From Streptomyces alkaliterrae (lineage in GTDB: Bacteria; Actinomycetota; Actinomycetes; Streptomycetales; Streptomycetaceae): a DNA stretch of 44,271 bases. The translations under genes were made by a program, and so were the position numbers. Under the pieces are notes generated by a model. The model saw only the letters and a program-made list of their open reading frames with translations, made no database searches and had not been told where the DNA came from. The DNA lies in contig NZ_VJYK02000007.1 in NCBI RefSeq assembly GCF_007097205.2, positions 1 to 44,271 of the forward strand, in the 5' to 3' direction. Shown here in pieces: positions 17,325-26,463 of this stretch (position 1 is its first letter; the number at the start of each line of letters is the position of its first letter).

Positions 17325-18122
17325 TCAGCCGCCCAGATACGACAGCAGGTCCTGGTGCAGCAGCCCGTTGGAGGCCGCCGCGTCGCCGCTGTGCGGGCCG
17401 GGGCGGCCGTCCAGTCCCGTGAAGACGCCGCCGGCCTCCTGGACGATGACCGCGGTGGCCGCCATGTCCCACAGCGACAGCTCCGGCTCGGCGCAGATGT
17501 CCACCGAGCCCTCGGCGACCATCATGTACGGCCAGAAGTCGCCGTAGGCCCGGGTGCGCCAGCACTCCCTGGTCAGGTCGAGGAAGCTGCCGAGCCGCCC
17601 CCGCTCCTCCCAGCCGCTGAGCGAGGAGTACGCGAACGACGCGTCTCGCAGGCGGCCGACCCGGGAGACGTGCAGCCGGGTGGCCGAGGACAGCGAACGC
17701 CCGGTGTAGGCGCCCGCGCCCTCCGCCGCCCACCAGCGCCGGTTCAGCGCGGGCGCCGAGACGACGCCGACCACCGGACGGTCGCCGCCCTCACCGCGTT
17801 CCATCAGCGCGATGAGCGTGGCCCACACCGGCACCCCGCGAACGTAGTTCTTGGTGCCGTCGATCGGGTCGATGATCCAGCGGCGCGGCCCGCTGCCGTC
17901 GGTGGCCCCGAACTCCTCGCCGAGCACGGAGTCGCGCGGCCTGGCCCGCTGGAGGGCGGTGCGGAGCAGTTCCTCGGCGGCCTTGTCCGCCTCGCTGACC
18001 GGAGTCATGTCCGGTTTGGTCTCCACCTTCAGGTCCAGCGCGCGGAAGCGTTCCATCGTGGCGGAGTCGGCGGTGTCGGCCAGCACGTGGGCCAGACGCA
18101 GGTCATCGAGGTAGTCGGACAT
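17325..18122 (-). CDS. hisN: Histidinol-phosphatase, inositol-monophosphatase family
   Basis: A 265-residue member of the inositol monophosphatase superfamily, which uses Mg2+ to hydrolyse small phosphate monoesters. The metal site is complete: GEEFG (68-72), DPIDGT (85-90) and LWDMAAT (W218-D219). In actinomycetes the close relative HisN is the histidinol-phosphate phosphatase of histidine biosynthesis, and this protein matches my recollection of streptomycete HisN in its start ([19 protein letters not shown]) and in [15 protein letters not shown]. Another small-phosphate substrate cannot be excluded. ATG 18122 is the first Met of the conserved part; an upstream open frame has no family features. 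Confidence 0.85.
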   Translation of the reverse strand: MSDYLDDLRLAHVLADTADSATMERFRALDLKVETKPDMTPVSEADKAAEELLRTALQRARPRDSVLGEEFGATDGSGPRRWIIDPIDGTKNYVRGVPVWATLIALMERGEGGDRPVVGVVSAPALNRRWWAAEGAGAYTGRSLSSATRLHVSRVGRLRDASFAYSSLSGWEERGRLGSFLDLTRECWRTRAYGDFWPYMMVAEGSVDICAEPELSLWDMAATAVIVQEAGGVFTGLDGRPGPHSGDAAASNGLLHQDLLSYLGG

Positions 18123-18270
18123 GGGCGAACAGTATCCAGAGCCCGCCGGGAGCGGCCACAGCAGCGCCGCCGGCCGGGTGTCCGCGAGATGACCGGCATA
18201 TGTCTTGACATCACCTGGCGGTCCGTCAATTCTGTGCGCGGGTCCGCCCCAGGGGCCCGGAAAGGTAGCC

Positions 18271-18927
18271 ATGCCCACAGCGCGTGAGTCCCTGCTGGAC
18301 GCCGCACAGGCGGTCCTCGTCCACCGGCCGTGGTCAACCGTGCGGATGGTCGAGGTGGCGGCGCTCGCGGGCGTGTCACGCCAGACGCTCTACAACGAGT
18401 TCAGCTCCAAGGAGGGCCTGGGCGCGGCGCTGGTGCACCAGCGGGTGGAGGTTTTCCTCAGGGGCGCCGCCGCGACGGTGGCCACCGCCCGCCGGGAGGG
18501 CGGCGACCCGGCGGTGTGCTGGGCCACCGGCGTGGTCTGGATACTTCACCGCGCACGCGAGGAACCGCTGGTCAGAGCGGCCATGACGGGCTGCTGGTCG
18601 TCCCGGTTACCCCTCCCGCAGGCGCCTCCCGAGCGGCTGCTGGAGCGACTGTGCGAGCGGATGCTGGCCGCGCTCGACGCCGCCGGCGCGGTCACCTGCT
18701 GGGAGGCCCCGGTGGTCCGGCGGGCCTGCGAGGCAGGACTGCGGATGGCGCTCAGCTACGTCGTCGCACCGCCCGACGAACCGGAGGCCGCCGCCCGGGT
18801 CGCGGACGTGGTGACGGCGATGCTGCGGCACCTCGGCGACGCCCCCGCCGACACCTGCCCGCCGGATGCCGCCGACCCGCCGGATGCCGCCAACCCGCCG
18901 GAGAACGGCCACGGCAGGACCGCTTAG
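18271..18927 (+). CDS. TetR-family transcriptional regulator
   Basis: A 218-residue TetR regulator. The N-terminal helix-turn-helix spans ~8-50 ([44 protein letters not shown]), followed by a helical ligand domain. ATG 18271 follows GGAAAGG. Upstream, TTGACA at 18205 and a TGAC...GTCA inverted pair within the next bases suggest a promoter with an autoregulatory operator between this gene and divergent hisN (weak). The C-terminus has an in-frame repeat [14 protein letters not shown] and the stop overlaps that of convergent rsgA. The ligand is unknown. Confidence 0.85.
   Translation: MPTARESLLDAAQAVLVHRPWSTVRMVEVAALAGVSRQTLYNEFSSKEGLGAALVHQRVEVFLRGAAATVATARREGGDPAVCWATGVVWILHRAREEPLVRAAMTGCWSSRLPLPQAPPERLLERLCERMLAALDAAGAVTCWEAPVVRRACEAGLRMALSYVVAPPDEPEAAARVADVVTAMLRHLGDAPADTCPPDAADPPDAANPPENGHGRTA
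18859..18900 (+). repeat. 18-bp in-frame tandem repeat at the end of the TetR gene
   Basis: CCGCCGGATGCCGCCGAC (18859-18876) is repeated with one change (18877-18894) and a third partial copy, giving [14 protein letters not shown] in the disordered tail. Confidence 0.85.
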
Positions 18928-19916
18928 TCGCCCTCGTGGTGTTCCCGCGTGGCGAGCAGCCGGCGCAGGGAGTCGAGCCGGGCCGGATCGGCGTGACCGG
19001 CCGCCACCCACTCGTCCAGCGCGCAGTCCGGCTCGTCGTGGCTGCACGCGCGGGGGCAGCCGGCGGTGCCCGGCTCCAGGTCGGGGAACGCCAGGACGAC
19101 CCGCCCGGGCTCCACGTGGTTGAGGCCGAACGACCGCACGCCAGGGGTGTCGATGACCCAGCCGGCGCCCTCCGGCAGCGGCAGCGCCAGCGCGGAGGTG
19201 GTGGTGTGCCGGCCGCGTCCGGTGACCGCGTTGACGAGCCCCGTGGCGCGCTGCCGGTCCGGCACCAGGGCGTTGACCAGGGTGGTCTTGCCGACGCCTG
19301 AGTGCCCGACAAACGCCGTCACCCGGTCGGTCAGCAGCTCGGTGACGGCGTCCACCGGCTCGTCCCGGTTCACCGCGACCGCCCGGACGCCCAGCGGCGC
19401 GTACCGCCCCAGCAGCGCCTCCGCCGGAGCCAGGTCCGACTTGGTGAGCACCAGCAGCGGTTCCAGACCGGCGTCGTAGGCGGCGACCAGGCAGCGGTCG
19501 ATCATCCGGGGCCGCGGCTCCGGGTCGGCGAGCGCGGTGACGATCGCGAGCTGGTCCGCGTTGGCGACGATGACCCGCTCGTAGGGGTCGTCGTCGTCCG
19601 CCGTGCGGCGCAGCACCGAGGAGCGTTCCTCGACCCGGACGACCCGTGCGAGGGTGTCCTTGGCGCCGCTCAGATCACCCACGACGGCGACCCGGTCGCC
19701 CACCACGACACCCTTGCGGCCCAGCTCCCTGGCCTTCATCGCGGTGACCGTGCGGTCCTCCACCAGGCAGGTGATCCGGCCGCGGTCGACGGTGAGGACC
19801 ATGCCCTCGGCGGCGTCCTCGTGCCTGGGCCGCAGCCGGGTGCGCGGACGGGTGCCGCGCCGGCTGGGCCGGGCGCGGATGTCGTCCTCGTCGGTGTGCT
19901 TGCCGTACCGGCGCAT
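18924..19916 (-). CDS. rsgA: Small-ribosomal-subunit GTPase RsgA
   Basis: A 330-residue RsgA (YjeQ), the GTPase that helps late maturation of the 30S subunit. The circular permutation of G motifs that defines the family is clear: LTKSD (158-161, G4) comes before GHSGVGKTT (204-212, G1), then the TTT switch near 238-240 and DTPG (256-259, G3). An N-terminal OB fold (~35-100) precedes the GTPase domain, and a C-terminal zinc site follows with C287, C291, H293 and C298 (CPRACSHDEPDC). ATG 19916 follows the aroA stop by 10 bases, so the two genes form an aroA-rsgA unit. The stop overlaps that of the convergent TetR gene. Confidence 0.95.
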   Translation of the reverse strand: MRRYGKHTDEDDIRARPSRRGTRPRTRLRPRHEDAAEGMVLTVDRGRITCLVEDRTVTAMKARELGRKGVVVGDRVAVVGDLSGAKDTLARVVRVEERSSVLRRTADDDDPYERVIVANADQLAIVTALADPEPRPRMIDRCLVAAYDAGLEPLLVLTKSDLAPAEALLGRYAPLGVRAVAVNRDEPVDAVTELLTDRVTAFVGHSGVGKTTLVNALVPDRQRATGLVNAVTGRGRHTTTSALALPLPEGAGWVIDTPGVRSFGLNHVEPGRVVLAFPDLEPGTAGCPRACSHDEPDCALDEWVAAGHADPARLDSLRRLLATREHHEGD

Positions 19917-19926
19917 CGTGCGCCTC

Positions 19927-21246
19927 TCAGTCCCGCCCGAGCATGCCGTGCCACAGCGCGGGGAAGTCGGGCAGCGTCTTGGCGGTGGTCTCGACGTTCT
20001 CCACCTCCACACCGGGGACGACCAGGCCGAGCAGCGCGCCGGCGGTCGCCAGCCGGTGGTCCTCGTAGGTGTGGAAGACCCCGCCGTGCAGCTTCCGGGG
20101 GCGGATGCGCAGCCCGTCGGCGGTCTCCTCGACATCGCCGCCCAGCCCGTTGATCTCCTTGGTCAGCGCGGCGAGCCGGTCCGTCTCGTGCAGCCGCAGG
20201 TGCGCCACGCCCCGCAGCACCGACTCGGAGTCCGCGAGCGCGGCGACGGCCGCGATGCCCGGCGTCAGCTCGCCCACGTCGCCCAGGTCCACGTCGATGC
20301 CGTGGATCTTGCCGCTGCCGGTCAGCGTCAGCCCGGCCTCGGTCAGCTCGCAACTACCGCCCATGGCGGTGAAGATGTCCCGCAGCGCGTCACCCGGCTG
20401 GGTGGTCCGGGCCGGCCAGTCCGGGATGGTGACCCGGCCGCCGGTGACCAGGGCGGCGGCGAGGAACGGCTGCGCGTTGGACAGGTCGGGCTCGACGACG
20501 AGGTCGCGGCCGAGCAGCGCGCCGGGCGTGACCCGCCACACGTTGGCCTCGCCGCCGGACTCCGGGGTGTCGACCTGGGCGCCGGCGGCCCGCAGCATGT
20601 CCACGGTCATCCGGATGTGCGGCATGGACGGCAGCGTCCCGCCGACGTGCCGCACCTCGACGCCCTGGTTGAAGCGCGGCGCCGACAGCAGCAGCGCGGA
20701 GACGAACTGGCTGGAGGAGGACGCGTCGATCTCCACCCGGCCGCCGTCCAGCGACCCGGTGCCGTGCACGGTCATCGGAAGGGCGCCCCGGCCCTCGTCG
20801 TCGATCCGGGCGCCCAGCGCGCGCAGCGCGTCGATGACGCCGTGCAGGGGCCGCTCGTAGGAGCGGGGGTCGCCGTCGAAGCGGATCGGCCCGTCGGCGA
20901 GCGCCGCGAGCGGCGGCAGGAAGCGCATGACCGTGCCCGCGTTGCCGACGTCCACGGTGGCCGGGCCGTGCAGCCCCGCCGGGATGATCCGCCAGGCCTC
21001 GCCGCCGCCGTCCGGGCCGACGCCCTCCTCGATGCCCACGCCCAGGTCGCGCAGCGCCTCGGCCATCAGCAGCGTGTCGCGGGAGCGCAGCGGGCGGCGC
21101 AGCCAGCCCGGCTCGGAGGCCAGCGCGGCCAGGACCAGGCCCCGGTTGGTGACCGACTTCGATCCGGGCACGGTGACGGTGGCGTCGACGGGGCCCGTCG
21201 TCTGCGGCGCGGACCAGTTGGTGCTGTTCGTGGACTCGTCGGTCAT
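19927..21246 (-). CDS. aroA: 3-phosphoshikimate 1-carboxyvinyltransferase (EPSP synthase)
   Basis: A 439-residue EPSP synthase, which joins shikimate-3-phosphate and phosphoenolpyruvate in aromatic amino acid biosynthesis. Visible signatures are [18 protein letters not shown] (Lys30), [13 protein letters not shown] (101-113), [39 protein letters not shown] and [14 protein letters not shown]. The residue aligned with Pro101 of the E. coli enzyme is Phe109, as I recall for other actinobacterial enzymes. ATG 21246 was chosen because MTDESTN begins the conserved frame; GTG 21255 is possible. No clear ribosome-binding site is present, so initiation may be leaderless or nearly so. Confidence 0.95.
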   Translation of the reverse strand: MTDESTNSTNWSAPQTTGPVDATVTVPGSKSVTNRGLVLAALASEPGWLRRPLRSRDTLLMAEALRDLGVGIEEGVGPDGGGEAWRIIPAGLHGPATVDVGNAGTVMRFLPPLAALADGPIRFDGDPRSYERPLHGVIDALRALGARIDDEGRGALPMTVHGTGSLDGGRVEIDASSSSQFVSALLLSAPRFNQGVEVRHVGGTLPSMPHIRMTVDMLRAAGAQVDTPESGGEANVWRVTPGALLGRDLVVEPDLSNAQPFLAAALVTGGRVTIPDWPARTTQPGDALRDIFTAMGGSCELTEAGLTLTGSGKIHGIDVDLGDVGELTPGIAAVAALADSESVLRGVAHLRLHETDRLAALTKEINGLGGDVEETADGLRIRPRKLHGGVFHTYEDHRLATAGALLGLVVPGVEVENVETTAKTLPDFPALWHGMLGRD

Positions 21247-21349
21247 GGTGCTCACTTTAGTGGCTACCCCACGACCCGGTTCCCGGCACATAGGGCCCGC
21301 CCACGCGAGAAACCGGTCAGGAACGAACATGTTCGGGCCGCGGCCACGG

Positions 21350-22087
21350 CTACAGACCGAGCAGCCAGCGGCCGCCGCCGAGCAGCGAACACACCGTGAC
21401 GACGTGGAAGAACAGCAGCCACACCACCGCCGGCACGTTCGTGAGCCGGTGCAGCTGGTCGACGTCGGAGTCCGGGGCACCGCCGCGCCTCCTCTTGTTC
21501 TGAAGCTCGAACACCGGCCGTACGCCCCCCAACAGGAGGAACCACACCGCCCCGTAGGCGAACACCGACTGCACCTCGGGTGCGGTCAGCCAGCTGACCA
21601 GCAGGAACGCGCCGCCGGTCAGGAACACCGTGAGTACCCCGTAGACGTTCCTGATCATCACCAGCATCACCACCAGCAGCGCGGTCGCGCCCCACAGCAG
21701 CGCCGTGATGTGGCCGGCTGCCAGCAGCCAGGCGCCCAGCAGCCCGAGCAGCGAGGGCGCGGTGTAGCCGGCGGCGGCCGTCAGCACCATGCCGAGCCCG
21801 GTCGGACGGCCCCGGGAGACGGTCAGCCCCGAGGTGTCCGAGTGCAGCCGTATGCCCTCCAGTCGGCGGCCGGTGAGCACCGCGACCAGGCCGTGTCCGC
21901 CCTCGTGGGCGATGGTCACCGCGTTGCGCGCCAGCAGCCACACCGGCCGGTAGGCCACCACCGCCAGCGCAAGCACGCCGACCAACACCACCAGCAGCAC
22001 CGGTGGCGCCGGCTGGGTGCCGGTCACCCGGTCCCAGACGCCCGCCACCGGCCCCGCCGCCCACTCCGCCGCGTCCGTGCTGCTCAC
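21350..22087 (-). CDS. M50-type (M50B) membrane metallopeptidase
   Basis: A 245-residue protein with about six hydrophobic segments (~28-48, ~95-115, ~118-140, ~143-160, ~165-185, ~215-240). The zinc motif H61-E-G-G-H65 follows the first membrane helix ([19 protein letters not shown]). The second NPDG-type motif of classical site-2 proteases is not visible, which fits the M50B group. It probably cleaves membrane substrates or has a regulatory role; the substrate is unknown. The GTG at 22087 follows a GAGGGGGCGG sequence. It is divergent from the SRAP gene and 103 bases upstream of aroA on the same strand. Confidence 0.8.
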   Translation of the reverse strand: MSSTDAAEWAAGPVAGVWDRVTGTQPAPPVLLVVLVGVLALAVVAYRPVWLLARNAVTIAHEGGHGLVAVLTGRRLEGIRLHSDTSGLTVSRGRPTGLGMVLTAAAGYTAPSLLGLLGAWLLAAGHITALLWGATALLVVMLVMIRNVYGVLTVFLTGGAFLLVSWLTAPEVQSVFAYGAVWFLLLGGVRPVFELQNKRRRGGAPDSDVDQLHRLTNVPAVVWLLFFHVVTVCSLLGGGRWLLGL

Positions 22088-22170
22088 TGTGCCGCCCCCT
22101 CGGGTTCTCGCTTCGGCTCATCCGGCCAACGGACGACACCGCCCGGCCGTGCCGTGGCAGTGTGGCACCC

Positions 22171-22989
22171 ATGTGCGGAAGGTATGCGGCCAGCCGTAAG
22201 GCGGAGGACCTCGTCCAGCTCTTCGACGTCCGGCAGTGGGACGGCGAGGAGACGCTGGAACCCGACTGGAACGTGGCGCCCACCAAGGAGGTGTACGCCG
22301 TACTCGAACGCCCGATACGCGGCAGCGACGACCCCGCTCCCGTGCGGCAGCTGCGGACGCTGCGCTGGGGGCTCGTGCCCTCCTGGTCCAAGAGCCCGGA
22401 CACCGGCGTCAAGATGATCAACGCGCGGGCCGAGACCGTCCGGGACAAGCCCGCCTACCGGCAGGCCTTCGCCGCCCGCCGCTGCCTGCTGCCGGCCGAC
22501 GGCTACTACGAGTGGGCGACCGCGAAGGACGAACTCGACCTGGAGCAGCAGGGCCGGCGGAAGCGGCCCCGGAAGCAGCCCTACTTCGTCACCCCGGTGG
22601 ACGGCTCGGTCATGGCCTTCGCCGGCCTCTACGAGTTCTGGCGCGACCGCACCCTGCCGGACGGCGACCCCGGGGCGTGGTGGGTGACCTGCACGGTGCT
22701 GACCACCGACGCGGAGACCGCCCCGCTCCCCGGCGCCGGCGAGGGGCCCGGGCCGCACGCGCTGGCCGAAATCCACCCCCGGATGCCGGTCGCCCTGCCG
22801 CCCGACCGGTGGGACACCTGGCTCGACCCGCGCCACGACGATCCGGAGGAGCTGACCGCCCTCCTCTCGTCCCTGCCCACCGGACGCCACCGCGCGTACC
22901 CGGTCGGCACGGCCGTGTCCAACGTGCGGAACAACTCCCCGGAGCTGGTCAGGGAACTCGACGAACCCGAGATCGGCACGCTCTTCTGA
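22171..22989 (+). CDS. SRAP-domain abasic-site-binding protein (YedK/HMCES type)
   Basis: A 272-residue SOS response-associated peptidase. The family crosslinks abasic sites in single-stranded DNA through the Cys exposed after removal of the first Met. All key residues are visible: Cys2 (MCGRYAAS), Asn34 (WNVAPT), Glu114 (DGYYEW) and His202 (EIHPRMPV). Two charged insertions are present (~120-135, LEQQGRRKRPRKQ, and ~183-196). Because Cys2 is essential, ATG 22171 must be the start, even though the frame is open further upstream. No LexA-type box was recognised next to it. Confidence 0.93.
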   Translation: MCGRYAASRKAEDLVQLFDVRQWDGEETLEPDWNVAPTKEVYAVLERPIRGSDDPAPVRQLRTLRWGLVPSWSKSPDTGVKMINARAETVRDKPAYRQAFAARRCLLPADGYYEWATAKDELDLEQQGRRKRPRKQPYFVTPVDGSVMAFAGLYEFWRDRTLPDGDPGAWWVTCTVLTTDAETAPLPGAGEGPGPHALAEIHPRMPVALPPDRWDTWLDPRHDDPEELTALLSSLPTGRHRAYPVGTAVSNVRNNSPELVRELDEPEIGTLF

Positions 22990-23021
22990 CCAGCGGGGCG
23001 GCGCGGTGGTTCGATAGCGCC

Positions 23022-23744
23022 ATGACACGCTCTGACAGCCCCGACATCCCCGGAGCACCCGACGCCCCCGGAGCACCCGACGCCGCCGTGACCGTGCCCA
23101 CCCCGGTCGGTGACGCCCGGATCAGCTGGTACCGGGCCGCGGCGCCGTCCGGGCCGCGCCGCGTCCTCGCCCTGGGGCACGGCGCGGGCGGCGGCGTCGA
23201 GGCGCGCGACCTGCGGGCGCTCGCCGCCGCGCTGCCCGCCCTGGGCTGCACGGTCGCGCTGGTGGAGCAGCCGTGGCGGGTGGCCGGACGCAAGGTGGCC
23301 CCCGCGCCGAAGACGCTGGACGCGGCCTGGACGGCGCTGTGGCCGGAGCTGGCCGCCGAGGGCGTGCCGGTGGTCGCCGGCGGACGCAGCGCGGGCGCGC
23401 GGGTGGCCTGCCGCACCGCCGCCGACCTCGGCGCCGCCGCCGTGCTGGCGCTCGCCTTCCCGCTGCACCCGCCGGGTCGCCCGGAGCGCTCCCGGGCCGC
23501 CGAACTGCTCGCCGCCCCCGCCGCCGGACTGCCGACCCTGGTGGTCCAGGGCGACCGGGACACCTTCGGCCGTCCGGAGGAGTTCCCGGCGGCCGACGGG
23601 CTGGAGGTGGCCGCCGTGCCCTGGGGCGACCACGGCTTCGCGGTGCCGAAGAAGGCCTCCGCCGACGGGATCGGCCAGGCCGGCACGCTCGGGACGATCA
23701 CCACCGCGGTCGCCGACTGGCTCGGCGGGACACCCGGAGGCTGA
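23022..23744 (+). CDS. Alpha/beta hydrolase of the KANL3/Tex30 type
   Basis: A 240-residue alpha/beta hydrolase. [14 protein letters not shown] (~51-64) forms the oxyanion loop, [11 protein letters not shown] carries the nucleophile Ser123, [12 protein letters not shown] (177-188) the acid, and [11 protein letters not shown] the catalytic His204. Members of this KANL3/Tex30-like group have no firm function in bacteria. No signal peptide is present. ATG 23022 lies 32 bases after the SRAP stop, so co-transcription is possible. The N-terminus contains a perfect 18-bp duplication giving PGAPDA twice, which is probably disordered. Confidence 0.85.
   Translation: MTRSDSPDIPGAPDAPGAPDAAVTVPTPVGDARISWYRAAAPSGPRRVLALGHGAGGGVEARDLRALAAALPALGCTVALVEQPWRVAGRKVAPAPKTLDAAWTALWPELAAEGVPVVAGGRSAGARVACRTAADLGAAAVLALAFPLHPPGRPERSRAAELLAAPAAGLPTLVVQGDRDTFGRPEEFPAADGLEVAAVPWGDHGFAVPKKASADGIGQAGTLGTITTAVADWLGGTPGG
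23048..23084 (+). repeat. 18-bp perfect tandem duplication in the hydrolase N-terminus
   Basis: The unit CCCGGAGCACCCGACGCC occurs twice head to tail, encoding a duplicated PGAPDA segment near residues 10-21. Confidence 0.85.
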
Positions 23745-23791
23745 GCGGAACCCGTCCCTCCCCATCCCGTCGCGGATATCTCCCGGCCGCG

Positions 23792-23818
23792 GGAATGCCA
23801 GGCGGGTGTCCGCTTGTT
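23792..23818 (+). promoter_or_regulatory. SigR-dependent autoregulatory promoter (sigRp2 type)
   Basis: GGAAT (23792-23796; GGGAAT with the preceding G), a 19-base spacer and GTT (23816-23818; TGTTGG) match the known SigR promoter consensus (GGAAT, 18-19 bases, GTT). Transcription would start near 23826-23830, upstream of the long-isoform ATG at 23873, so the induced transcript would encode the extended protein. Confidence 0.8.
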
Positions 23819-23872
23819 GGCACGGACAGTCGGTACGAAGTCGAGCGATGCACACGAGAGGGAGCCGCCCCC

Positions 23873-24724
23873 ATGGGTTCTGTCGCCTGCCCCCAGCGTC
23901 CCCAGGCCGCCAGGCTGGACTGGGCCACTCTGGCGCTGGCCGGCGCCGCGGACGGCCACCCGGTCGACGCTACCGCTCGCGGCCTGCTACAGGAGCTATC
24001 CTCCGAGGCGGGCGTGCCCGCAGCGGCGTCGCCCGCCGCACGTCGCACCGCAACGGAGGAGGTGGGTCTGGTCGCCGGGCCCGAGGACGGAAGCACACGG
24101 TCGGAGACGGAGGCCGAGCGCAACGCCCGCTTCGAGCGGGACGCGCTGGAGTTCCTCGACCAGATGTACTCCGCCGCGCTGCGCATGACCCGCAATCCGG
24201 CCGACGCCGAGGACCTGGTCCAGGAGACCTACGCCAAGGCGTACGGGTCCTTCCACCAGTTCCGCGAGGGCACGAACCTCAAGGCGTGGCTCTACCGCAT
24301 CCTGACGAACACCTTCATCAACTCCTACCGCAAGAAGCAGCGCGAGCCGCAGCGCAGCGCCGCGGAGGAGATCGAGGACTGGCAGCTGGCCAGGGCGGAG
24401 TCCCACATGTCGACGGGGCTGCGCTCGGCGGAGTCGCAGGCGCTGGACCACCTGCCGGACTCCGACGTCAAGGAGGCCCTTCAGGCCATTCCCGAGGAGT
24501 TCCGCATCGCGGTCTACCTTGCGGACGTCGAGGGCTTTGCCTACAAGGAGATCGCGGACATCATGGGTACGCCTATCGGCACCGTGATGTCCCGACTGCA
24601 CCGGGGGCGGCGCCAGCTGCGCGGCATGTTGGAGGACTACGCGCGTGAGCGCGGCATGGTCCCCGCGGCCGCCGGTGGGGGCGCGTTGGAGGAGTCGCAC
24701 AACCGGAAAGGCTCGGGCTCATGA
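23873..24724 (+). other. sigR: Extended SigR isoform reading frame (SigR' type)
   Basis: An in-frame ATG at 23873, with GAGGGAG upstream, adds 63 codons before the standard SigR start at 24062. The extension ([23 protein letters not shown]...) keeps normal codon usage with no stop. In S. coelicolor an unstable SigR' with an N-terminal extension of about 55 residues is made from the SigR-induced transcript and degraded by SigR-dependent proteases, closing a negative loop. The arrangement here, with the SigR promoter just upstream of this start, fits that model. Confidence 0.7.
24062..24724 (+). CDS. sigR: ECF sigma factor SigR (thiol-oxidative stress)
   Basis: A 220-residue ECF sigma factor. 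Region 2 (~20-95) includes [30 protein letters not shown] and [24 protein letters not shown]; region 4 (~140-200) includes [44 protein letters not shown]. It is near-identical to what I recall of S. coelicolor SigR, which drives thioredoxin, proteolysis and mycothiol genes under thiol stress. The GTG at 24062 is the start of the short, stable form; GGAGG lies close to it. ATG of rsrA overlaps the stop (ATGA), so sigma factor and anti-sigma are translationally coupled. Confidence 0.96.
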   Translation: MGLVAGPEDGSTRSETEAERNARFERDALEFLDQMYSAALRMTRNPADAEDLVQETYAKAYGSFHQFREGTNLKAWLYRILTNTFINSYRKKQREPQRSAAEEIEDWQLARAESHMSTGLRSAESQALDHLPDSDVKEALQAIPEEFRIAVYLADVEGFAYKEIADIMGTPIGTVMSRLHRGRRQLRGMLEDYARERGMVPAAAGGGALEESHNRKGSGS

Positions 24725-25095
24725 GTAGCTCAGACCCCAATGAGAAGAACTGCTCTGAGGTCCTGGACCATCTCTACGAGTATCTGGACCAGGAGATGCC
24801 CGACTGCGACCGGGACAAGCTCGCCGAGCACTTCGACGAGTGTTCGCCCTGCCTGGAGAAGTACGGTCTGGAGCAGGCGGTGAAGAAGCTCGTCAAGCGC
24901 TGCTGCGGCCACGACGAGGTGCCGACCGACCTCCGGTCGAAGGTGATGAGCCGGATCGAGCTGATCCGGGCCGGCCAGGCGGTGCCGGAGCAGGCCGTGG
25001 TCGACATGGCCGGGTACACCCATCCGGCGCCCTCCGCCGAGGAGTCCGAGGAGGACCCCGCCGCCTCGTCCGGACCCCGCAAGAACACCCACTGA
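24721..25095 (+). CDS. rsrA: Zinc-binding redox-sensing anti-sigma factor RsrA
   Basis: A 124-residue ZAS-family anti-sigma factor. The zinc-site residues sit at the same numbers as in S. coelicolor RsrA: Cys11, His37, Cys41 and Cys44 (HFDECSPC), with the additional Cys61-Cys62 pair. By family knowledge, reduced RsrA with zinc holds SigR inactive; disulphide formation releases zinc and SigR. The C-terminal ~40 residues are acidic and probably disordered ([18 protein letters not shown]). The ATG overlaps the sigR stop by four bases, giving close to equal synthesis of the two proteins. Confidence 0.96.
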   Translation: MSSSDPNEKNCSEVLDHLYEYLDQEMPDCDRDKLAEHFDECSPCLEKYGLEQAVKKLVKRCCGHDEVPTDLRSKVMSRIELIRAGQAVPEQAVVDMAGYTHPAPSAEESEEDPAASSGPRKNTH

Positions 25096-25370
25096 GCCGA
25101 CGGCCCGCCTCCCGGGTCCCACGCTCGGGGGTACTTCCGGATTTCCCCTCGCGCGCGAGCGCACCCTGTCGCAAGCTGACCCCAGGAACCCTCCGGGTCT
25201 GTCCCCGACCGGCGGCACCCGTGGGTAATGAGCGCGCCTCGCGGCGGGCATGGTTGGATGCGAGAGCAGTTTTCCCGGCGACGGTTCGACGGCTTGACGT
25301 CGGACGTCGGTCGACGGGTACCGGCAAGGGTGTCTCTCAACCGACAGGCGGGAATGCAGGCGGGATCATC

Positions 25371-26375
25371 GTGAAGTTCTTCGGCAGGGCACGGCATCGG
25401 CCATCCACCGACTGGCGGCTGGCCACCGACCGCGCGTTCACCCTCATCGGCGACGGCCGGTACGAGGACGCGGGCGCGCTGCTCACCCGTGCCGCCGATC
25501 TCGAACCCTGGCTTTCGGAGTCCTGGTTCAACCTGGCCCTGCTGCACAAGTTCCGGCACGACTGGGAGCAGGCCCGCACCGCGGGGCTGCGGGCCGTGGC
25601 GCTGCTGGACCGGTCCGCCGGCGCCCCCGACTGGTGGAACCTGGGCATCGCCGCCACCGCACTCCAGGACTGGCCGCTGGCACGGCGCGCCTGGCAGGCG
25701 TACGGGCTGCGGGTGCCGGCCGCCGCGGAGGAGTCCGGCGACGAGCCGCTCGGCATGGGCCTGGGCAGCGCCGCGCTGCGGCTCTCCCCGGAGGGTGAGG
25801 CGGAGGTCGTCTGGGGCCGCAGGCTGGACCCGGCCCGGATCGAGGTGCAGTCCATCCCGCTGCCGTCCTCCGGCCGCCGCTGGGGCGAGGTCGTCCTGCA
25901 CGACGGGGTCCCGCACGGCGAGCGACTGTTGACGATGTCCGGCACGCCGACGGCCTTCCCGGTGTTCGACGAGATAGAGCTGTGGGCGCCCTCCCCGGTA
26001 CCCACCTGGGTGGTCCTGCTGGAGGCCGCCACGGAGGCCGACCGGGACGCCCTCGAACAGCTGGCGGCGGACGCCGGCTTCGCCGCCGAGGACTGGTCGG
26101 CGTCCGTACGGCTGCTGTGCCGCTCCTGCTCGGAGTCGCGCATGCCCAGCGACGAGGGCGACGGCAACCACCGCCAGGACCCGCACGACCACAGCGCCCC
26201 GGGGCAGCCCGGCCCGCTCGGGCACATGAACACCGGCGGCCCCGGCCAGCTGTGGCACCCGGAGCGAGAGTGCGGTGTCGCGGCCCCGGCCGGCCTGGTA
26301 CGAGGCCTGCTGGACGGCTGGGTCGCGGACAGCCCTGACACCCGCGAGTGGCGGGATCTGGAAGAGGTCTGCTGA
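25371..26375 (+). CDS. TPR-like protein with C-terminal CxxC...HxxxxC site
   Basis: A 334-residue protein. The N-terminal ~110 residues are TPR-like helices ([55 protein letters not shown]). The middle part is beta-rich and recalls a conserved actinobacterial domain I cannot name ([35 protein letters not shown]). The C-terminal part has a probable metal site, Cys250-x2-Cys253 and His296-x4-Cys301, separated by a His/Asp/Gly-rich loop. The GTG at 25371 is the likely start. It is 275 bases after rsrA on the same strand. A link to thiol stress is attractive because of the Cys cluster, but it is inference. Confidence 0.75.
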   Translation: MKFFGRARHRPSTDWRLATDRAFTLIGDGRYEDAGALLTRAADLEPWLSESWFNLALLHKFRHDWEQARTAGLRAVALLDRSAGAPDWWNLGIAATALQDWPLARRAWQAYGLRVPAAAEESGDEPLGMGLGSAALRLSPEGEAEVVWGRRLDPARIEVQSIPLPSSGRRWGEVVLHDGVPHGERLLTMSGTPTAFPVFDEIELWAPSPVPTWVVLLEAATEADRDALEQLAADAGFAAEDWSASVRLLCRSCSESRMPSDEGDGNHRQDPHDHSAPGQPGPLGHMNTGGPGQLWHPERECGVAAPAGLVRGLLDGWVADSPDTREWRDLEEVC

Positions 26376-26463
26376 GCCGTCCCGGTCGGCCCCGTACCCT
26401 GTAGGGCGACACCCGGCGGACAGTAGGACGGCCGGCAGGTTCGAGGAAGGCGTACGGCTGAAG

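Noticed and set aside
22003-22170. Upstream in-frame start for the SRAP protein
   Set aside because: The family needs Cys as residue 2, fixing the start at 22171.
26377-26463. SigR-type promoter in front of def
   Set aside because: No GGAAT with a GTT at the right spacing was found in this gap.
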